NCBI GenBank assembly: GCA_965178125.1
Contig: OZ237744.1
Coordinates: forward strand, 868,001-932,000
Length of the DNA stretch: 64,000 bases
Direction of reading: 5' to 3'
Source of the DNA: Bilabrum cf. latius
Taxonomy: Eukaryota > Bigyra: Bicosoecida > Bigyra > Bicosoecida
A program made the translations under genes and the position numbers. The notes under the pieces were generated by a model. The model was given only the letters and a program-made list of their open reading frames with translations, did not search any database and was not told the origin of the DNA. Of this stretch, positions 24,950 to 38,265 are shown one piece after another; position 1 is the stretch's first letter, and the number at the start of each line of letters is the position of its first letter.

Positions 24950-24974
24950 GACGACTTTGATCGGTAGTTTTGCA
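24950..24974. promoter_or_regulatory. 25-bp gap between divergent start codons (kinesin-14 / ATG2-like)
   Basis: If both first ATGs are used, only 25 bp separate the coding regions, so the transcripts must share or overlap their promoter and 5' UTRs. If the ATG2-like protein starts instead at the in-frame ATG at about 25071 (MEWLRGISDYV), the gap grows to about 120 bp. Confidence 0.35.
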
Positions 24975-27900
24975 ATGTATTTGCCCCGCTAGTGCTTCAC
25001 AACGGACGGCAGCTGCAATACGTTTTCTGCACCTTACAACACTACGGAAAGGCAACTGCCTCAAATTGTGATGGAGTGGCTTCGGGGAATCAGCGATTAT
25101 GTAGCAAAACAGTCCATTATATCGGTATTAAACTCTTCGCTGAGCATATACCTCAAACGGAGTCCAATTACCTCTGATTAGGTTGAATTTTCGACTGAGC
25201 GCGGTGTTTCGCTGGTTGTTCGTGACCTCGAGCTGCAGTTACGCCCGGGTGCAGAGCTGCTCTAGATTAAGCATCTCAATCTTTCAGCTGGAGTTGCTGC
25301 CGTTGGGCATGTAGCCAGCGCTAAAGTTGTCGTTCGAGGCGTTGTGCTTACCACCGTGATGCAGCGGCCAAGCGTCCGTCGAGCACTGTCAAATAGAGAT
25401 TCTGCTGCTCCATACGGCCCAGTGCATCCGTAGGTACCGCAACTGTCGCATTGGGGTCGGGCTACTGGTATTTTAAGAGCCATGGAATCCCTCGCTGGGA
25501 GGTTTGCCACTGATTTAGAAGTTGAAGTGTTCGATGTTCGTGTTCAGCTAGACTTTCCCAAAGGCACAGATCCACGAGCCAGCCAAGCCCACACGAAAGC
25601 CAGTCCCTCTGTTGCATCGCGGCGATCGATGGCGACAGGTGGCGCAACATGTGCAAGCGTGTCTCAACCAATCGCGTCTGGGGTGCAGCTTCGCGTCGAT
25701 CGCATTCGAGCTCTCGTGTCCCAGCACGGGGGCCAGCCGCACGCAGAGGATCTAGGTGCGAGTGTGTTGGAAGAGTCTGGTCAGTGGCAGGTCCCTTCTG
25801 CAGGGGACAGATACAGCTGGGCGGGCACCGCGGGGGGTGTGCTGGAGAGGACGATCGCCTGCTTCGGCGTCTCCCTCGGGCTGCTGGTGGATGCAACCGA
25901 CGGGGGAGGTAGTGCCGAGGTCATCCCTCTCTTATGTTTTGCGGGGGATTCGAGGGTCCATCGGATGGAACCGGCTGGCAGAACTGCCTCACATGCCTCG
26001 CATGCCCAGCAGGACGCCACTGGACCAACTCGCTCTCGCCACGAAGGCGAGGAGCTATCCGAGAGTGGAGCCACAGCCAGCGCGGGAGTGACCCCAGGCG
26101 GGGCGATGCCTTGGTAGACAAACGACAGTACGTCTGGCCTAGACTCAGCTGGATATTTTGCAGGGGCTGCATGGCAGGGCGGCAGCGGCGTGTTCGGAAG
26201 CGGGGGAGTGCTCGGCGGTCATCTTCAGCAGGGTGCTGGCGGTGGACTGGCCATGGCTGGTGATGCTGCAGCGGGGGCAATTGGTGAGCATTCGCTTAAT
26301 TCTGGTGGTACCCCCAGCTTATAGCGGGCAGACGCATCGTGGGATACCCACCTTTTATCGGTAGACGTGGCACCTCTCAAGGTGAAGGTGCAGCTGCACG
26401 CGGCCCCGCGACCCAGCGGCTCGACCGCAGGTCGAAAGATGAGGATTGACGCGCACGTGCAGGCCGGTGGATTGCGGGTTTTGATGTCCCCTTCCCGATT
26501 GCGCGGGCTGGCACCGCTTGTTGCCCTGCTGATGGTTCCTGCCCCCGTGGCCTCCGGAACCTTCGCGGACGCGATCTGTCCCTCGGTGGCACGTACGAGT
26601 TCTGCACGAGTACCAGCTGCCGGTGGAACTGACAAGAAGGATGGTGCGAGCGTTTCAAGCGACGACGAGGCTGTTGTTGAGCGGATACTGCTCACTGCAG
26701 CAGGCGTGAAGCCAGAGGCTGGTAGCATTGCTGCAGATGGCGCGGCACACCTACCAGCTGTCTCTCCTGAACCTGCTAAGCCATCTGGTCTGCGAGAGGA
26801 CACCGGTACGGTTACAGGGGGATTTGTTTAGACATTAGGCTGGCTAGTTGGTCTATCCAATGCTCCTAGCGGCCGAGCTACCCTGTCACCTGAGGGCAGT
26901 GATTCAGCGGCGTCTGCCGTCGGGCGCGATGTAGGTGCAGTTGATGCGGGTGCCAATGAGGAGGGAGTCGGCAGCAACTCCATGTTTTCTTTCGCCGCAA
27001 GGCCTGTGGTAACACGCGGGTTAGAGCCGCAAGGTAAAATGGGGCCCGGTAAAGGTCAGGATGGGCCCAGAGGTGACGATACCATGACCTCATTCATGTC
27101 CTTTCAGTCAAGCGGGTCATCGTTCGTGCAGTCGGCTACCGAACAGCAGGAAAAGTCTTCGCTTCGCAAATCAAAGGTAGTGGAACAATCTATGTAGGCA
27201 TCGCGGCTAGCAGAGCGATCGAGTTAGATTATTCTCAGGCTTGATGCAGCTGTCCGCTATGTACAGGTGCAGCTCTTCGACTGTGAGCCGAGTGGGCCAA
27301 CGAGCGAGAATGCCAAAGCACTCGTTCTCAGCCTAGGAAATTTGAGAACCAAGTAGGCTGAAGCACTCGAGCTTGCCACATTCGGAGTAATGCTCGAATA
27401 TGTACAACTAGACAGCGAACTGCGCTCGCCGTGGGACGGAGATCTGACTCTCGCTTCAACCTCAGACGGCAGTGACGAAGCGACAGACTCAGACGCAGCC
27501 AGCAGCGCGGCAAACGAAATGGATGACGCGGTGCCTCTCGGTGGAATCGCTCCCACGGTGAAAGGGGTTCAAGATGCTGCAATCATGCAGTTTGCCGCCC
27601 TGCGTGGAAGCAAGTCCGACGAATCAGGTGCGAGCATCGATGTTGAACTCGGTGACATTAGTCTGCGAGTTCCAACCAGCAGCCTCCATGTGCTGCTTTG
27701 CAATGGATACCATGCTGCCCTTGAGGCTGTATCCAACGAAGTTGATCACGAGCTTGACATGCAGTGGTAGTCCATTTCTGATGTGATTTCTGGCGCAGTG
27801 CCAGTACTGTACCTGCCTGCTGGAGCAGACCCTAGTAGTGCGGGCAAGCGCTACCCTGGGCTGGCGCTGGTCGAGATAAAGCCACCACACGTCTCAATTG

Positions 27901-30900
27901 CAGCCTCAAAGCTGTCGCTCTCTATCGCGGGGGACTCGCCTGGAAACAGTAGCCTATGCATTAATGTAGGTGCCGTTAACGTTAGGAATGATGCCCTGGG
28001 CGTGTGCATTCCATCCAACCACGCCGACAAGCTACCCGCGGTTGATTCATTAATCGGCTGGAGGCGTTTCGTACGGGGCGTTTCAGTACCATCGATGTGG
28101 ACGATCGATGGGATGTAGTGGTCTCTTCATGCAGTTGGGGAGGATGCCGGGACCAGGGAGCTTCTTCGTCTCGACGGTGTTAAAGGCTCTGGTCAGAACC
28201 CTGGTGTGCTTGTTTGCAGCCTACCAGCGCCCCTGCACACCGCACTGCGAGATAATGATTCGAGTGATTCTACGGGCGATCAGTCGTTCGAATCCCGCGT
28301 ACTCCGTGGTTGCAGCGGTTTCCCACAACTTCGTGCAGTATCCTCGGTTGGAGTTAGTAAGCCTGCTAAATATGTCGACGGAATGGCGGACCATCAACAG
28401 GCGTATCAATTCTGCGCATCGATGGTCCGTGTCGATCTGTGCAGCGCCCAGCTGTTCCTTGATCAGGTGCAGCAGTCAGACTCGCAAGCAATTACCAGTC
28501 TGATGCAAGCATTAACCCCTAGAGCGTCCGATTTGGTCCACGATGAGCCAGAGGATGCGCAAGAGCCTGTAGAGGTTGAAGAGACGAACGGCTCGGCTTT
28601 AACCGTGATAGCAGCATCTAGTCTTGCAATAGCATGGAAAGAAATCAATGCTGTGGAACTATAGCAGCCTGTAGTGGAGATTCTAGCGGCCTCTAGTCTG
28701 GAAGAGCCCACCCCAAGTGGACACCGACTTGGAACAGCGACTTCTGTCAGCGTGGCTGGCTGCAACCTTGCCACTATGGAAACTATCGCCGCTGTTAGGT
28801 CGGACAAAATCGGACTTCTTGTCGCTGCGTTCTCCCCTCACAGTGGATCCGAACCAGAAGAAATGGGTCACAACAACACCCCTGCAGTCGCATCACCAGG
28901 CGTGTATGTTGCAGGGACCGATGCTGCAGGAAGTGCTGAACCTGCAACTGATCCAGGCGTTGCGCCCGTAAGCGGAACAGCATCGCTCCTTTCTGTCAAC
29001 GTTGCGCATATTAAGCACTTATATGCGACCAAAGGTGATGGGACCCTGTTCCTTGGGATGGTGAAGTCTCCATCATTTTAGGCGGAGTGGTTGCCTGGTA
29101 GACCGGGGGCCCTTCGGCTCGAGTGTCCTGGGATTACGTGCCGCCTCTCAAGTGATCCAGGCCTTGGCGATATTCTAAATGTCGAAGATATTCAGTGCGT
29201 GTACGGTGCAGCCGCCGCGGAAGAAGCACCAGTCCGTGTTGCCCACACCGCTGACCTTCGCGACTCGTTGTGCGAAACAGCTGCAGATATTCGCATTGGT
29301 CAGGTATCTTGCAGTCTCGTTCCGGCTGTGGTGAAGCAAACGTTGCTAGTCTTGAGAGACCAAGGCGTTATCCCACCTCCGGAGAAGCTAAGACAGCCGC
29401 TCGGGGGGTCATTAGGGCATGCAGCCGCGGCAGCTCCAGCAAGCCGACCGCAGCATGTTGCGGTTCAACCGACTCTCACAGAGCTGCGCCCAACGCTTCT
29501 GCTGCACGATGGGCTAACGACACGAAGTGGTGGTATCTCGTCGTTACCATCCGCTAAGCTGCCGGCATAGTCCGTGCATTCCGAGGCCGAGATTCGATCG
29601 CGACTAAAGCGAGCTCTCGCCCGGTCTGATCGGTTTGGGATGGACTCATCTTTCGCAGCAAGTATCGAGTCTGTTGATGCCAGCGAAGATGCTTCGAAGG
29701 GAAGATCTAAAGTGTAGGATCATCCCCAGGTTGTTATTGATGACTTCTTTTCCGATGCGTATGCTTCTTTAGGGACCTTCGATGTAGAAGATGGAGCCAG
29801 TGTCACCACCGAAGCAGTTAGCTCCTCCGCTGCCTCACCAACGGGTGATGGCAACCTGCTCATGTCAGTTATGATTGATGGGGAGAGCGGAAGTTCGCCA
29901 CAATAGGTTGATATTCTCCAATCATCGATCGAAGAGGTGAAGGGTGGCATTGCTTCAGCGGAAGTGATCGGTGACTTCTTCACTAGCAGCGAGGATTTGT
30001 CGCTGCCGGGCAAGCCTCGTGCCACGGGGACTTAGCCTAGTACCAACGACGGAACCGTTTTCCAATGGATTTTTTCCCATTGCACAAAGTTTAAGACGAA
30101 AATGAGAGGGCGCATTGGCTCAGTAGTTCTCGCCATATAGTGTAGGCCCGGCGGGAGAGCATTCCGTGCCGAGTTGCAGTCGTGCGGCATAGTGGGCTTC
30201 GTAGGCAGAGCGATGGCAGATAGGCCGGACAGGCCACAACCAGAGAAAGTACAAACTTGGTGTGCCTCTGTTGGTGAGGTATCGCTGAGAAGCGTCACCA
30301 GAGGTGCACCGGATAGGCAATTGCTTTCGCAACAACGTTTGCACCCCGGGGTTCACTCTACACAGGCAGCGTTGCGGGTAGCAACGGCCTCGCTTGGTGC
30401 ATTGAGTGGCATTTCAGTGGCTCTTGCACCTTTGGCTGTGAATGCAACTCTCCAAGACATCTTGCTGGGGGAAGATATCGCGGCAGCATTTGTAGCTGTC
30501 TTGCCGGCTACTGCGCCTGCCTCAGCACGTGCTGAACCGCTCGATAGCCTCAGTATCCAAAGCGGCAGTATTGCTAGCTCTAGACAGAGGTATCTCTAGA
30601 TTTACTGCCGAAATACAAGCGTGACATTTTCATATGTGCCAGGGACCACGGTTGAGCGGACAGAGGGACCGCACCTCCTGCCGGACGGCTTGGTGTCTGT
30701 GCTGGAGGCGCTCAAAGTGGAGGATCTCCGCCTGCCTTTGTCTTTTGTAGACTGGCGGGATGATCGCATGGGGGACATTCTTGCGAGTTGCGGTCGCACG
30801 AGCTCGGGGGCTGGGATTGACCCAGACGAAGCCGATGCGCCGCTTGGAGTGCTTGGACTTGATGGCGTATCTGCCGTTGTGCTGCAAGCATGGCAGCGTG

Positions 30901-31604
30901 CTGTCACTGCTAAGCAGATCTTGTCGGCAGCTGGTGCACTGCAGCATCCGCTGGTTCCATTCTAGTCTGTTGCTAGGATTGGAGGGGCTGTCAAGAAGCT
31001 GGCACTGCTTCCGATCGATGGAGCTGCAGTTGCTGCGAGGGGTGCAGGGCGAATGGCCAGGCGAATGGCTGCTGCCGGCTCGCGCAACTCTGCCGTCGCA
31101 CAAGTGCGGTTGTCGAATCGTAGGCGGCGTGGTGGAGGTGCGTTGCATTGGAGCAGGAAGTTAGGACATGCCGTCGTCGGTCTAGGAAGGGCCTTGGCGG
31201 TCGAGGCGTTGAGGGCGACCTCCTCAGCGGCGGGTGCTCTGCACTCAGGAGCAGGCGCAGCCGAGGGAACGTTACACGAAGCTGACGGGGATCCAGGCGC
31301 CACAACTGCGACAAATATTGGATTGAGACCAGAGAAGGTTGCCGGGGCGGGCTCAGAGGGGGGGGAGTAGATCGTCCTGGCCATCCCAGTGGAGGGGCCA
31401 GGAGATGTATCGTCAGGTGGAGGCACCAGCAGAGAGAGGGGTCTCGGCCGGGTAGTGACAAGGGCGCTGCCAGTGGCGGTCCTTCGGGCCACTGCAGAGG
31501 TGTCTGGAGCAGTCCGTGAGTTGTCCGATGCACTCAGGCGCAGCCTGGTTGCATCGGGTGACCTGGACGATCCGGGCTGGTCCGATGACGAGGAGGACGG
31601 TTGA
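24975..31604 (+). CDS. ATG2-like (chorein / bridge-type lipid transfer) autophagy protein
   Basis: A single 2209-aa frame ends in TGA at 31602-31604, with about 22 in-frame TAG codons and no TAA or TGA inside. The N-terminal part resembles the chorein region of ATG2: a helix (WLRGISDYVAKQSIISVLNS), then SPITSDQVEFSTERGVSLVV and RDLELQLRPGAELL. The clearest match is C-terminal: VTFSYVPGTTVER near residue 1885 and PF-X-SVARIGGAVKKLALLP at 1995-2015, corresponding to the conserved ATG2 PIRSLV-x-VGSG-x-(A/V)-x-L-x-LLP motif; X is a TAG at 30963-30965 where ATG2 usually has Arg. ATG2 moves lipids from the ER to growing autophagosomes. Start choice is uncertain: the ATG at 24975, or ATG at about 25071, which better resembles a chorein N-terminus. 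Low-complexity linkers are frequent. A VPS13-type paralogue is the alternative. Confidence 0.68.
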
Positions 31605-31734
31605 GGCGAGAGCCTTGCCTTCCCCATAAATTGCGCGGTTGTCTGAATCTATCTTTGCCGCATAAACGAAGACTGGGATCATCTCGATCACTTTTCACCG
31701 TAACTGAACACGCATCCAAGATCCAGGAGAAGCA

Positions 31735-32512
31735 TCATTGCAGCGAGTCCAGCTGCTCCTGGATGTCGTCCAGCTGCCCAAAGAACTCGAACAGCGAGTC
31801 TTCGTCAAACTACAGACGTAGATGCTCATGGCCCTCTGAATATATTCCTTTACCCCGTCCATCGCCGGATTCCCCGACCTCCCCGCTGGTGGGCGCTGGC
31901 ACGGATGATCCAGTCTCTCCAGAAACGGCGGGCCGCTCGCTACCAAACTCAAGGTCCAACAACACAACGGGTCTAACATCCCCAGTGATTCCACCCGATC
32001 CACCACCCATTCTTCGCTCAAAACGGCTGCTTTTCAACTCTGAAGGGCCGCCCAAGCTCACATGTCGCAGTGCACGAAGAATCCTCGCAGATTCTGCTTC
32101 CCAAACGCCCTTGATTGCGTCGCCGTGCTCCGCGCTTAATCCAGCATCAGTCAGCTCAGACCCGAGCCTGTCAGCTTGCACGCCGTGGAAGGCGGCACTC
32201 TCCAAAACGTAGTGGATCCCATTGATAATTTCGTCTGAGCTCTCCTACGCAACGCCTAAAGCTGTAGCGAGCGCTGATTTCTCTGCTGCTGTGAATGCCA
32301 CACCATCTACATCATGTATTGTCTATGCAACCCTGGCAACAATTTTGCGAAACCTATCAACTGGAACACTAGCGAACCTCCCAAGAAGTGAGCGAAACCT
32401 GTGGACAATTGCGGAGGTAGGTAGCAAAAAACTGGATGATTAGCAAGCTGAGAAACATTTTAAGGCGGAGGATTTCGTGAATAGCCCACCTTGTAGTTTC
32501 TGGGAGCTCCAT
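31735..32512 (-). CDS. COMM-domain protein, COMMD10-like
   Basis: Two exons, 32512-32490 and 32398-31735, give 228 aa; the intron 32399-32489 (91 nt) has donor GTGGGC, a CTAAT branch-like motif and acceptor TTGTCCACAG. The N-terminal helical half (RFRKIVARVAQTIHDVDG, then INGIHYVLESAAFHGV) matches the HN domain, and the C-terminus (EHLRL-X-FDEDSLFEFFGQ, LDDIQEQLDSLQ) matches the last strand and helix of the COMM domain, closest by memory to COMMD10. COMMD proteins form the Commander complex, which recycles membrane cargo from endosomes. X is a TAG at 31810-31812, where human COMMD10 has Glu; two other TAGs lie in the HN half. A Gly/Pro-rich insertion (about residues 140-180) separates the halves. 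Stop TGA at 31735-31737. Confidence 0.8.
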
Positions 32513-32638
32513 GACCGCGAATTTGTGTCCAAGCCGCTTGGGCGTCGCCGCGCCGCCGGCATGCAGTGCGGAACCGGAAGCGATTTCGGGCGATCTGGCG
32601 AGACGCGGAAAGATTAACCACTTGGCATGTTGGCGCCA

Positions 32639-35409
32639 TCACTCCGTCTTCATTGGACCATTATGGCCACTCAGATCAACTGGGCACCCTGAATCTACCT
32701 GCTATAAAGGCTTTGGAGCCACTTGGCCACGCCTTTGGCAGTCCCCCACGACAACTCTCACACCCCACCCAAGCCCCAACAGGTTTGCCCACGTAAACAC
32801 AGGGCACATAATCGCAAAGTCGATCCCTTGAAATACCGCAAGTGGCAGGCTGAGCAGCATGAACCCGAGCACGGGCCCAAGGAGGAGACCGCACCCGAAC
32901 AGACTGGCGGGCCTTCCCCACAACAAGTCGCACCCACACCGTCCTGGAGCAGAGGCTGGGCCTCCAATTGCCTCAAATACCTTGTCCTTGCCGGTATTAG
33001 CACTAGCAGCGGGGACACTACCGCCGATTTTGTCGTCTGTTGCAGTATCGGCCGAGATACTTCCAGTCGCTGGGTGCCCGGAACCTGAATCACGTGCTCT
33101 TGAATGTTGCTATGCCCTGCGCATCCCTTCCCGCTGCCACTCATCCAGCAAGAATAGCTAAGCAAGCGGGGTGACACATAGGATCAAGCACATCCCGATA
33201 TAGATGGGCCCGTCGAAGTGAGGCAAGTGGTAGAGGAGGCCCCCGAGTGAGGTGGGGATCCCTGCCGTGATCTCGCCGTGGCTGCTCGATTGAGACTCGC
33301 TGGCTGGAAATGATGGAGCCGTTGTTGCGCGTTTGCCAGTCATGAGCGCATTCCACTCCTGCTCTGCCGACACAGCGTCCTTGCGCATGCCCTCGGTCAT
33401 CACTCCGACGTGGCTCCAGGCGGTCAGCACGCCAGGACGACCCATGAACATCGACGCGCCAGCCGACCACGGACCTACCCACAGCCACACCAGCCACACA
33501 GCGATAAAGATCCTCCACGCAATGGCCTATTGTAGGATACTCCCGGGCTGCTTCTCGTCCACATTACGGGATGCTTTGAGGCGTGTGCAGACATTCAACA
33601 AGGGCCATGCGACTGCGAGGCACAACAGGGCTGTTTGCACCATTCCAGCGGCTAGGAGGCCTTCTCTCTGTGAGTGAGTGGCGAAATACGAGGCCGGCAA
33701 CCCTGGGACAGTAAAGGTCCGTGGAGCACCACCCCGCCCGCTTTCTCGAATATTTCCAGCATCAGACCGGTCACCGCACATGAAGCGGGCAGACTCTGTA
33801 TGTGTCGACGACGCATCGCTGCCTCCTGCCACCGTCAAATCCAGGCGGATCCAAGGATCTTCTGCCCCGCTTCCATCGCTACACAGCGTATCCATCGCGT
33901 CGGCAGACAGCTAAAGGAGCACCCGAGTCCACATAAAATCTGGATCGCGGCGCTGCCCAATCACCTCAACGGGCAGCCGCTCCCGGCCTGCTCGATGACC
34001 ACTCGCGACCGCATGCACGCTTTTTACGGCGTCTTGCGACCACACAACTGCTTCAATGCAGCCGGCACACCTTGGTCCGGACAGAAGCCACTCTCTCGAG
34101 TCCGATAGCGAAGCGTCGCCCTCTACCACGTCGACTGGCCTCACGTACTCTGCAGTCGCAGGTGACGTGAACACCACCACTGGGTCCCACCTATCGGTAG
34201 ATTCATCAGCTTCCTTTTCCTTTGCATTGTAGTCCCGCAATCTGGGCTCCGAGAACCTGACCAGCGGTCCCTTGGCGATGATCACCCGATACCTCCCGTG
34301 GGTCTTGAAGTCAGGCTGCTCCAGCTCCAGCGTGCCTCTGCCCAGCACCCCATGCAATCGTCTGCCCAAATGCCTGAGTCCTGGCACGTCACCATACGGC
34401 AGCTGGTGCAAATGACCAGATATGGCCATCGCCGCATTTCCTTCGTCGTACGTGCGCGCGAGAGCCTGCATCCCTCCCTCCACGACGATCGAGTTGGCGG
34501 GAAAGTGCGCAGCCACAATGGTAGCCGATGAACTTGTGGAGAACTATAATCCGAAGCCACTGGCAGCCAATTCATCCCTGTCGAGGGTACTGTTGGCCTT
34601 TGCTAAATCCCGGATGCGTGCGAGATCGTTGGCGCTGAGGTGCCCAAAAAAGTGGCGGTTTGGCGCTGGGTTAACTGTTGCATCTACTGCTACCACTCTG
34701 ACTCGGCCTCTCGCCCATCTTCCTGATGCAGCTGCGGCTGCGTCTCTGTTCGCGCGGCTGGCAATGTCCACAGCTTTGTGGCGCCCCAAAAGCTCGCCAT
34801 CGTCTCTGTGCACACGCCCCGGGACCTCGATCTGCCTAGCTGCTGGGCCTAGTATGGACGATTGCAAACGCTTCATGTAAAACATGCTTCTTGATAGCAG
34901 AGCTTCATTAAATCGGCAGTGATTGCCAGGAAGATCAACTACCGTACACGTTGGCAGAACGGTCCGAAGTCTCTCTAGAAAGCTCAAATACGATTCCCAC
35001 TCCTATTCTATTTGTCCTTTGCTTTCGAACTGCATCATTGAGCGCTTCGCATCGACCATATCACCGGTGATTATCACGCCATCCGGTCTGTAAGACCAAA
35101 GAGAAACAGGCAAGGACTTTGGATCCGTACCGTGCGCTACCAAACACATGCAAGCAAGCCTTTTCCTCACCCAATTGCAGCCAAAGGCCCCGAAACGAAG
35201 AGATTTAGATTCTAAAGTTTCTGTGTCGACTTGACGGACAGGTGGATATCGCTGATCTGGACCAATACGACAGCACCGTGCTATTCACGGCTTCGATACG
35301 TTGGCGCAGATACCTCTCGGTTCTGTACCCATCCGGGCAGTATACCTACTCCCGCGACACTAAACACCAGAATTAGGACCTATGTGACTGGCAGAAGTGC
35401 TTCGATCAT
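32639..35409 (-). CDS. TMEM62-like membrane calcineurin-type phosphoesterase
   Basis: Two exons, 35409-35171 and 35087-32639, give 895 aa; intron 35088-35170 (83 nt, donor GTGAGG, acceptor with a long pyrimidine tract ending CTTACAG). An N-terminal hydrophobic anchor (residues 9-27) precedes a metallophosphoesterase domain with ISDIHLS (54-56), TGDMVDAK (88-92), GNHC (134-137), AHFP and SGHLHQLPY. VDATVNPAPNRHFFGHL and GTLELEQPDFKTHGRYR match TMEM62 around the active site. The C-terminal third has several hydrophobic segments, as in TMEM62. Function of TMEM62 is unknown; metal-dependent hydrolysis is inferred. Oddity: the canonical GNHD/E is GNHC here. Ten TAG codons are in frame, one in IE-X-EWESY next to a conserved Trp. 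The intron is supported because it joins DIH to TGD in register. Stop TGA. Confidence 0.8.
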
Positions 35410-35589
35410 TGAAATAATCACTAAAAAGCACAGGTGACAAGGAAAAAGTAGAATTGAACTTGATCGTCATCACACACTCCAGGGATTGGATCCCGGAGGG
35501 CCCAGTTCCCAGTCACCCACACGCAGTACCCCAACATGAGGTCCGGTCCGTAGCTATTGCGGTACTCCTCTAGCATAACGACGTATGTG

Positions 35590-38232
35590 TCAACTAGTCC
35601 CGTCCCCAGCATCGGCCCGGGAACCGGGCCTGGCCCCAATGCCCCAGAGCGACGGTGACGGGGTCACTGGAGCATCAGACCCGCTGCCACTCGCGGCACT
35701 TGTGCCAGAGTTTCCGGCCTCTCCTTGTCCCGATACAACGGAACCACCTGGATAAGTCCCTCCACTGAACAAGCTACCGTGCAACTGCGGCACATAAGTC
35801 ACTACGCTGATCGAGTCCGCTGTCGCTGGAATAGAGGCAGGCAAGTCGGGATCCCTGCCCTCATCACACCCAGAGCCAGCCTCCGATCCGCGCACCCCGT
35901 TGGAAATAGCAACCCCTGTTTCCACATCGGCATTTGCGTCACGGACAGTAGATGGCCTAGATGGGGAAGCACCGCTGGCACCGAAGGGCAGTGCAGCGGA
36001 TCGCCCAACACCCATAGCTTCGGCATCTGACAGCGACTCTGCCCGCCTTCGCGGAGACTGTCCATCACCGTAAAAAACGCTTCCGTCCCTACTTCCAGCG
36101 CCAGCGAATGTTCCTGTATGTCCACAATGCTCTGCGACCGGCAACAGACCAACAGACCTAAGCGGCGATGCACGCTTGGAGGAAGCAGATGCAGACCGAG
36201 TCATACGGTGCAAGACACCAGGCGCCCGCTAGACATCTAGCACCGCGCCATCAGTAATGCATGCCCCAGTCTAAACTACAGCACCATCCAGTCCTCCGTC
36301 TACACCCACAAGGCCCGCACACGCTCGTGACAACACATCCCCATCCCACTTCAACGGATGCCCCGCGCGGCTGCGGTCACGCTGATCACGCAGCAACGAC
36401 CACACTGACGGACCGCGACGCACAAACAGACTGCGCGCATCCTTGCCAGACCCAAACCCACGACCGGCTCCCTCGTACATACCATGCAGCGCGTCCACAT
36501 GCGCCTGTGCCTCCGACTCGCTCAAACCGTGCAGATTGTCGCCCGCCTGCAACCGAGGACCTGCAGACCCACACACACTCTCGCCTGCAGACCCTGCCGC
36601 CGCGGTAGCCGCAGAAGCACCAGCACCAGCACCAGCACCGGCACCGGCAGACACTCCCAACTCTCCCGAAGCCGCGCCCGATGCAGCGTCTGCCCCGCTC
36701 CCCCACGCATCCACGCTCCCGCCCGACTGCTGCACATCTCCAAATGCAGAGCCAGAGACAGATCCTGATGCCGATGCCGATGCCGATGCCAAGGCCGCCC
36801 CAGACTCACCCTCCTCGTCTGCGCCATGCACGTCGCCGCCGCCCCCGCTGCCGTCCTCCTCGGGTGACTCCACAGCATCGCCATCGACATCGACATCGCC
36901 CCACCCTGCCGCAGCGGCTGCCGCGCCCCAACCGCCATCGTCATTTCCATCAGTCGCACCGCCGTCGCCAGGCCCTGCACCCCCGAAGCCCCCCGCTGAT
37001 CCCGACCCTGACTCAGAGCCCCAGCCACCCTCACCCTCACCCGCACCGACCAACTACGACTCGCCCGATGATCCAGGCCCAAACGCATCCTCGCCAGATC
37101 CGCCCCAACCACCATCCTGCTCCGCCGTCTCCCCGCCCCATGCAGAATCAGATCCTGATGCTGCCTACGGCTCCGGCTCCGGCTCCGGCTCCGGTGATGG
37201 CTCCGCCGCTGGGGCTGCAGAGGCAGATGGCTCAGACACACACGGCGCTTCCGATGTCACAGCTACCGACACGCCCGACACACCCACAAGGCCCGCGCAC
37301 GCTCGTGACAACACATCCCCATCCCACTTCAACGGATGCCCCGCGCGGCTGCGGTCGCGCTGATCACGCAGCAACGACCACACTGACGGACCGCGACGCA
37401 CAAACAGACTGCGCGCATCCTTGCCAGACCCAAACCCACGACCGGCTCCCTCGTACATACCATGCAGCGCGTCCACATGCGCCTGTGCCTCCGACTCGCT
37501 CAGACCGTGCAGATTGTCGCCCGCCTGCAACCGAGGACCTGCAGACCCACACACACTCTCGCCTGCAGACCCTGCCGCCGCGGTAGCCGCAGAAGCACCA
37601 GCACCAGCACCAGCACCAGCACCAGCACCAGCACCAGCACCAGCACCAGCACCAGCACCAGCACCAGCACCAGCACCAGCACCAGCACCGGCAGACACTC
37701 CCGACTCTCCCGAAGCCGCGCCCGATGCAGCGTCTGCCCCGCTCCCCCACGCATCCACGCTCCCGCCCGACGGCTGCACATCTCCAAATGCAGAGCCAGA
37801 GACAGATCCTGATACCGATGCCGATGCCGATGCCAAGGCCGCCCCAGACTCACCCTCCTCGTCTGCGCCATGCACGTCGCCGCCGCCCCCGCTGCCGTCC
37901 TCCTCGGGTGACTCCACAGCATCGCCATCGACATCGACATCGCCCCACCCTGCCGCAGCGGCTGCCGCGCCCCAACCGCCATCGTCATTTCCATCAGTCG
38001 CACCGCCGTCGCCAGGCCCTGCACCCCCGAAGCCCCCCGCATCGCCGAACGCAGCCCCCGCTGATCCCGACCCTGACTCAGAGCCCCAGCCACCCTCACC
38101 CTCACCCTCACCGACCAACTACGACTCGCCCGATGATCCAGGCCCAAACGCATCCTCGCCAGATCCGCCCCAACCACCATCCTGCTCCGCCGTCTCCCCG
38201 CCCCATGCAGAATCAGATCCTGATGCTGCCTA

Positions 38233-38265
<33 letters not shown>

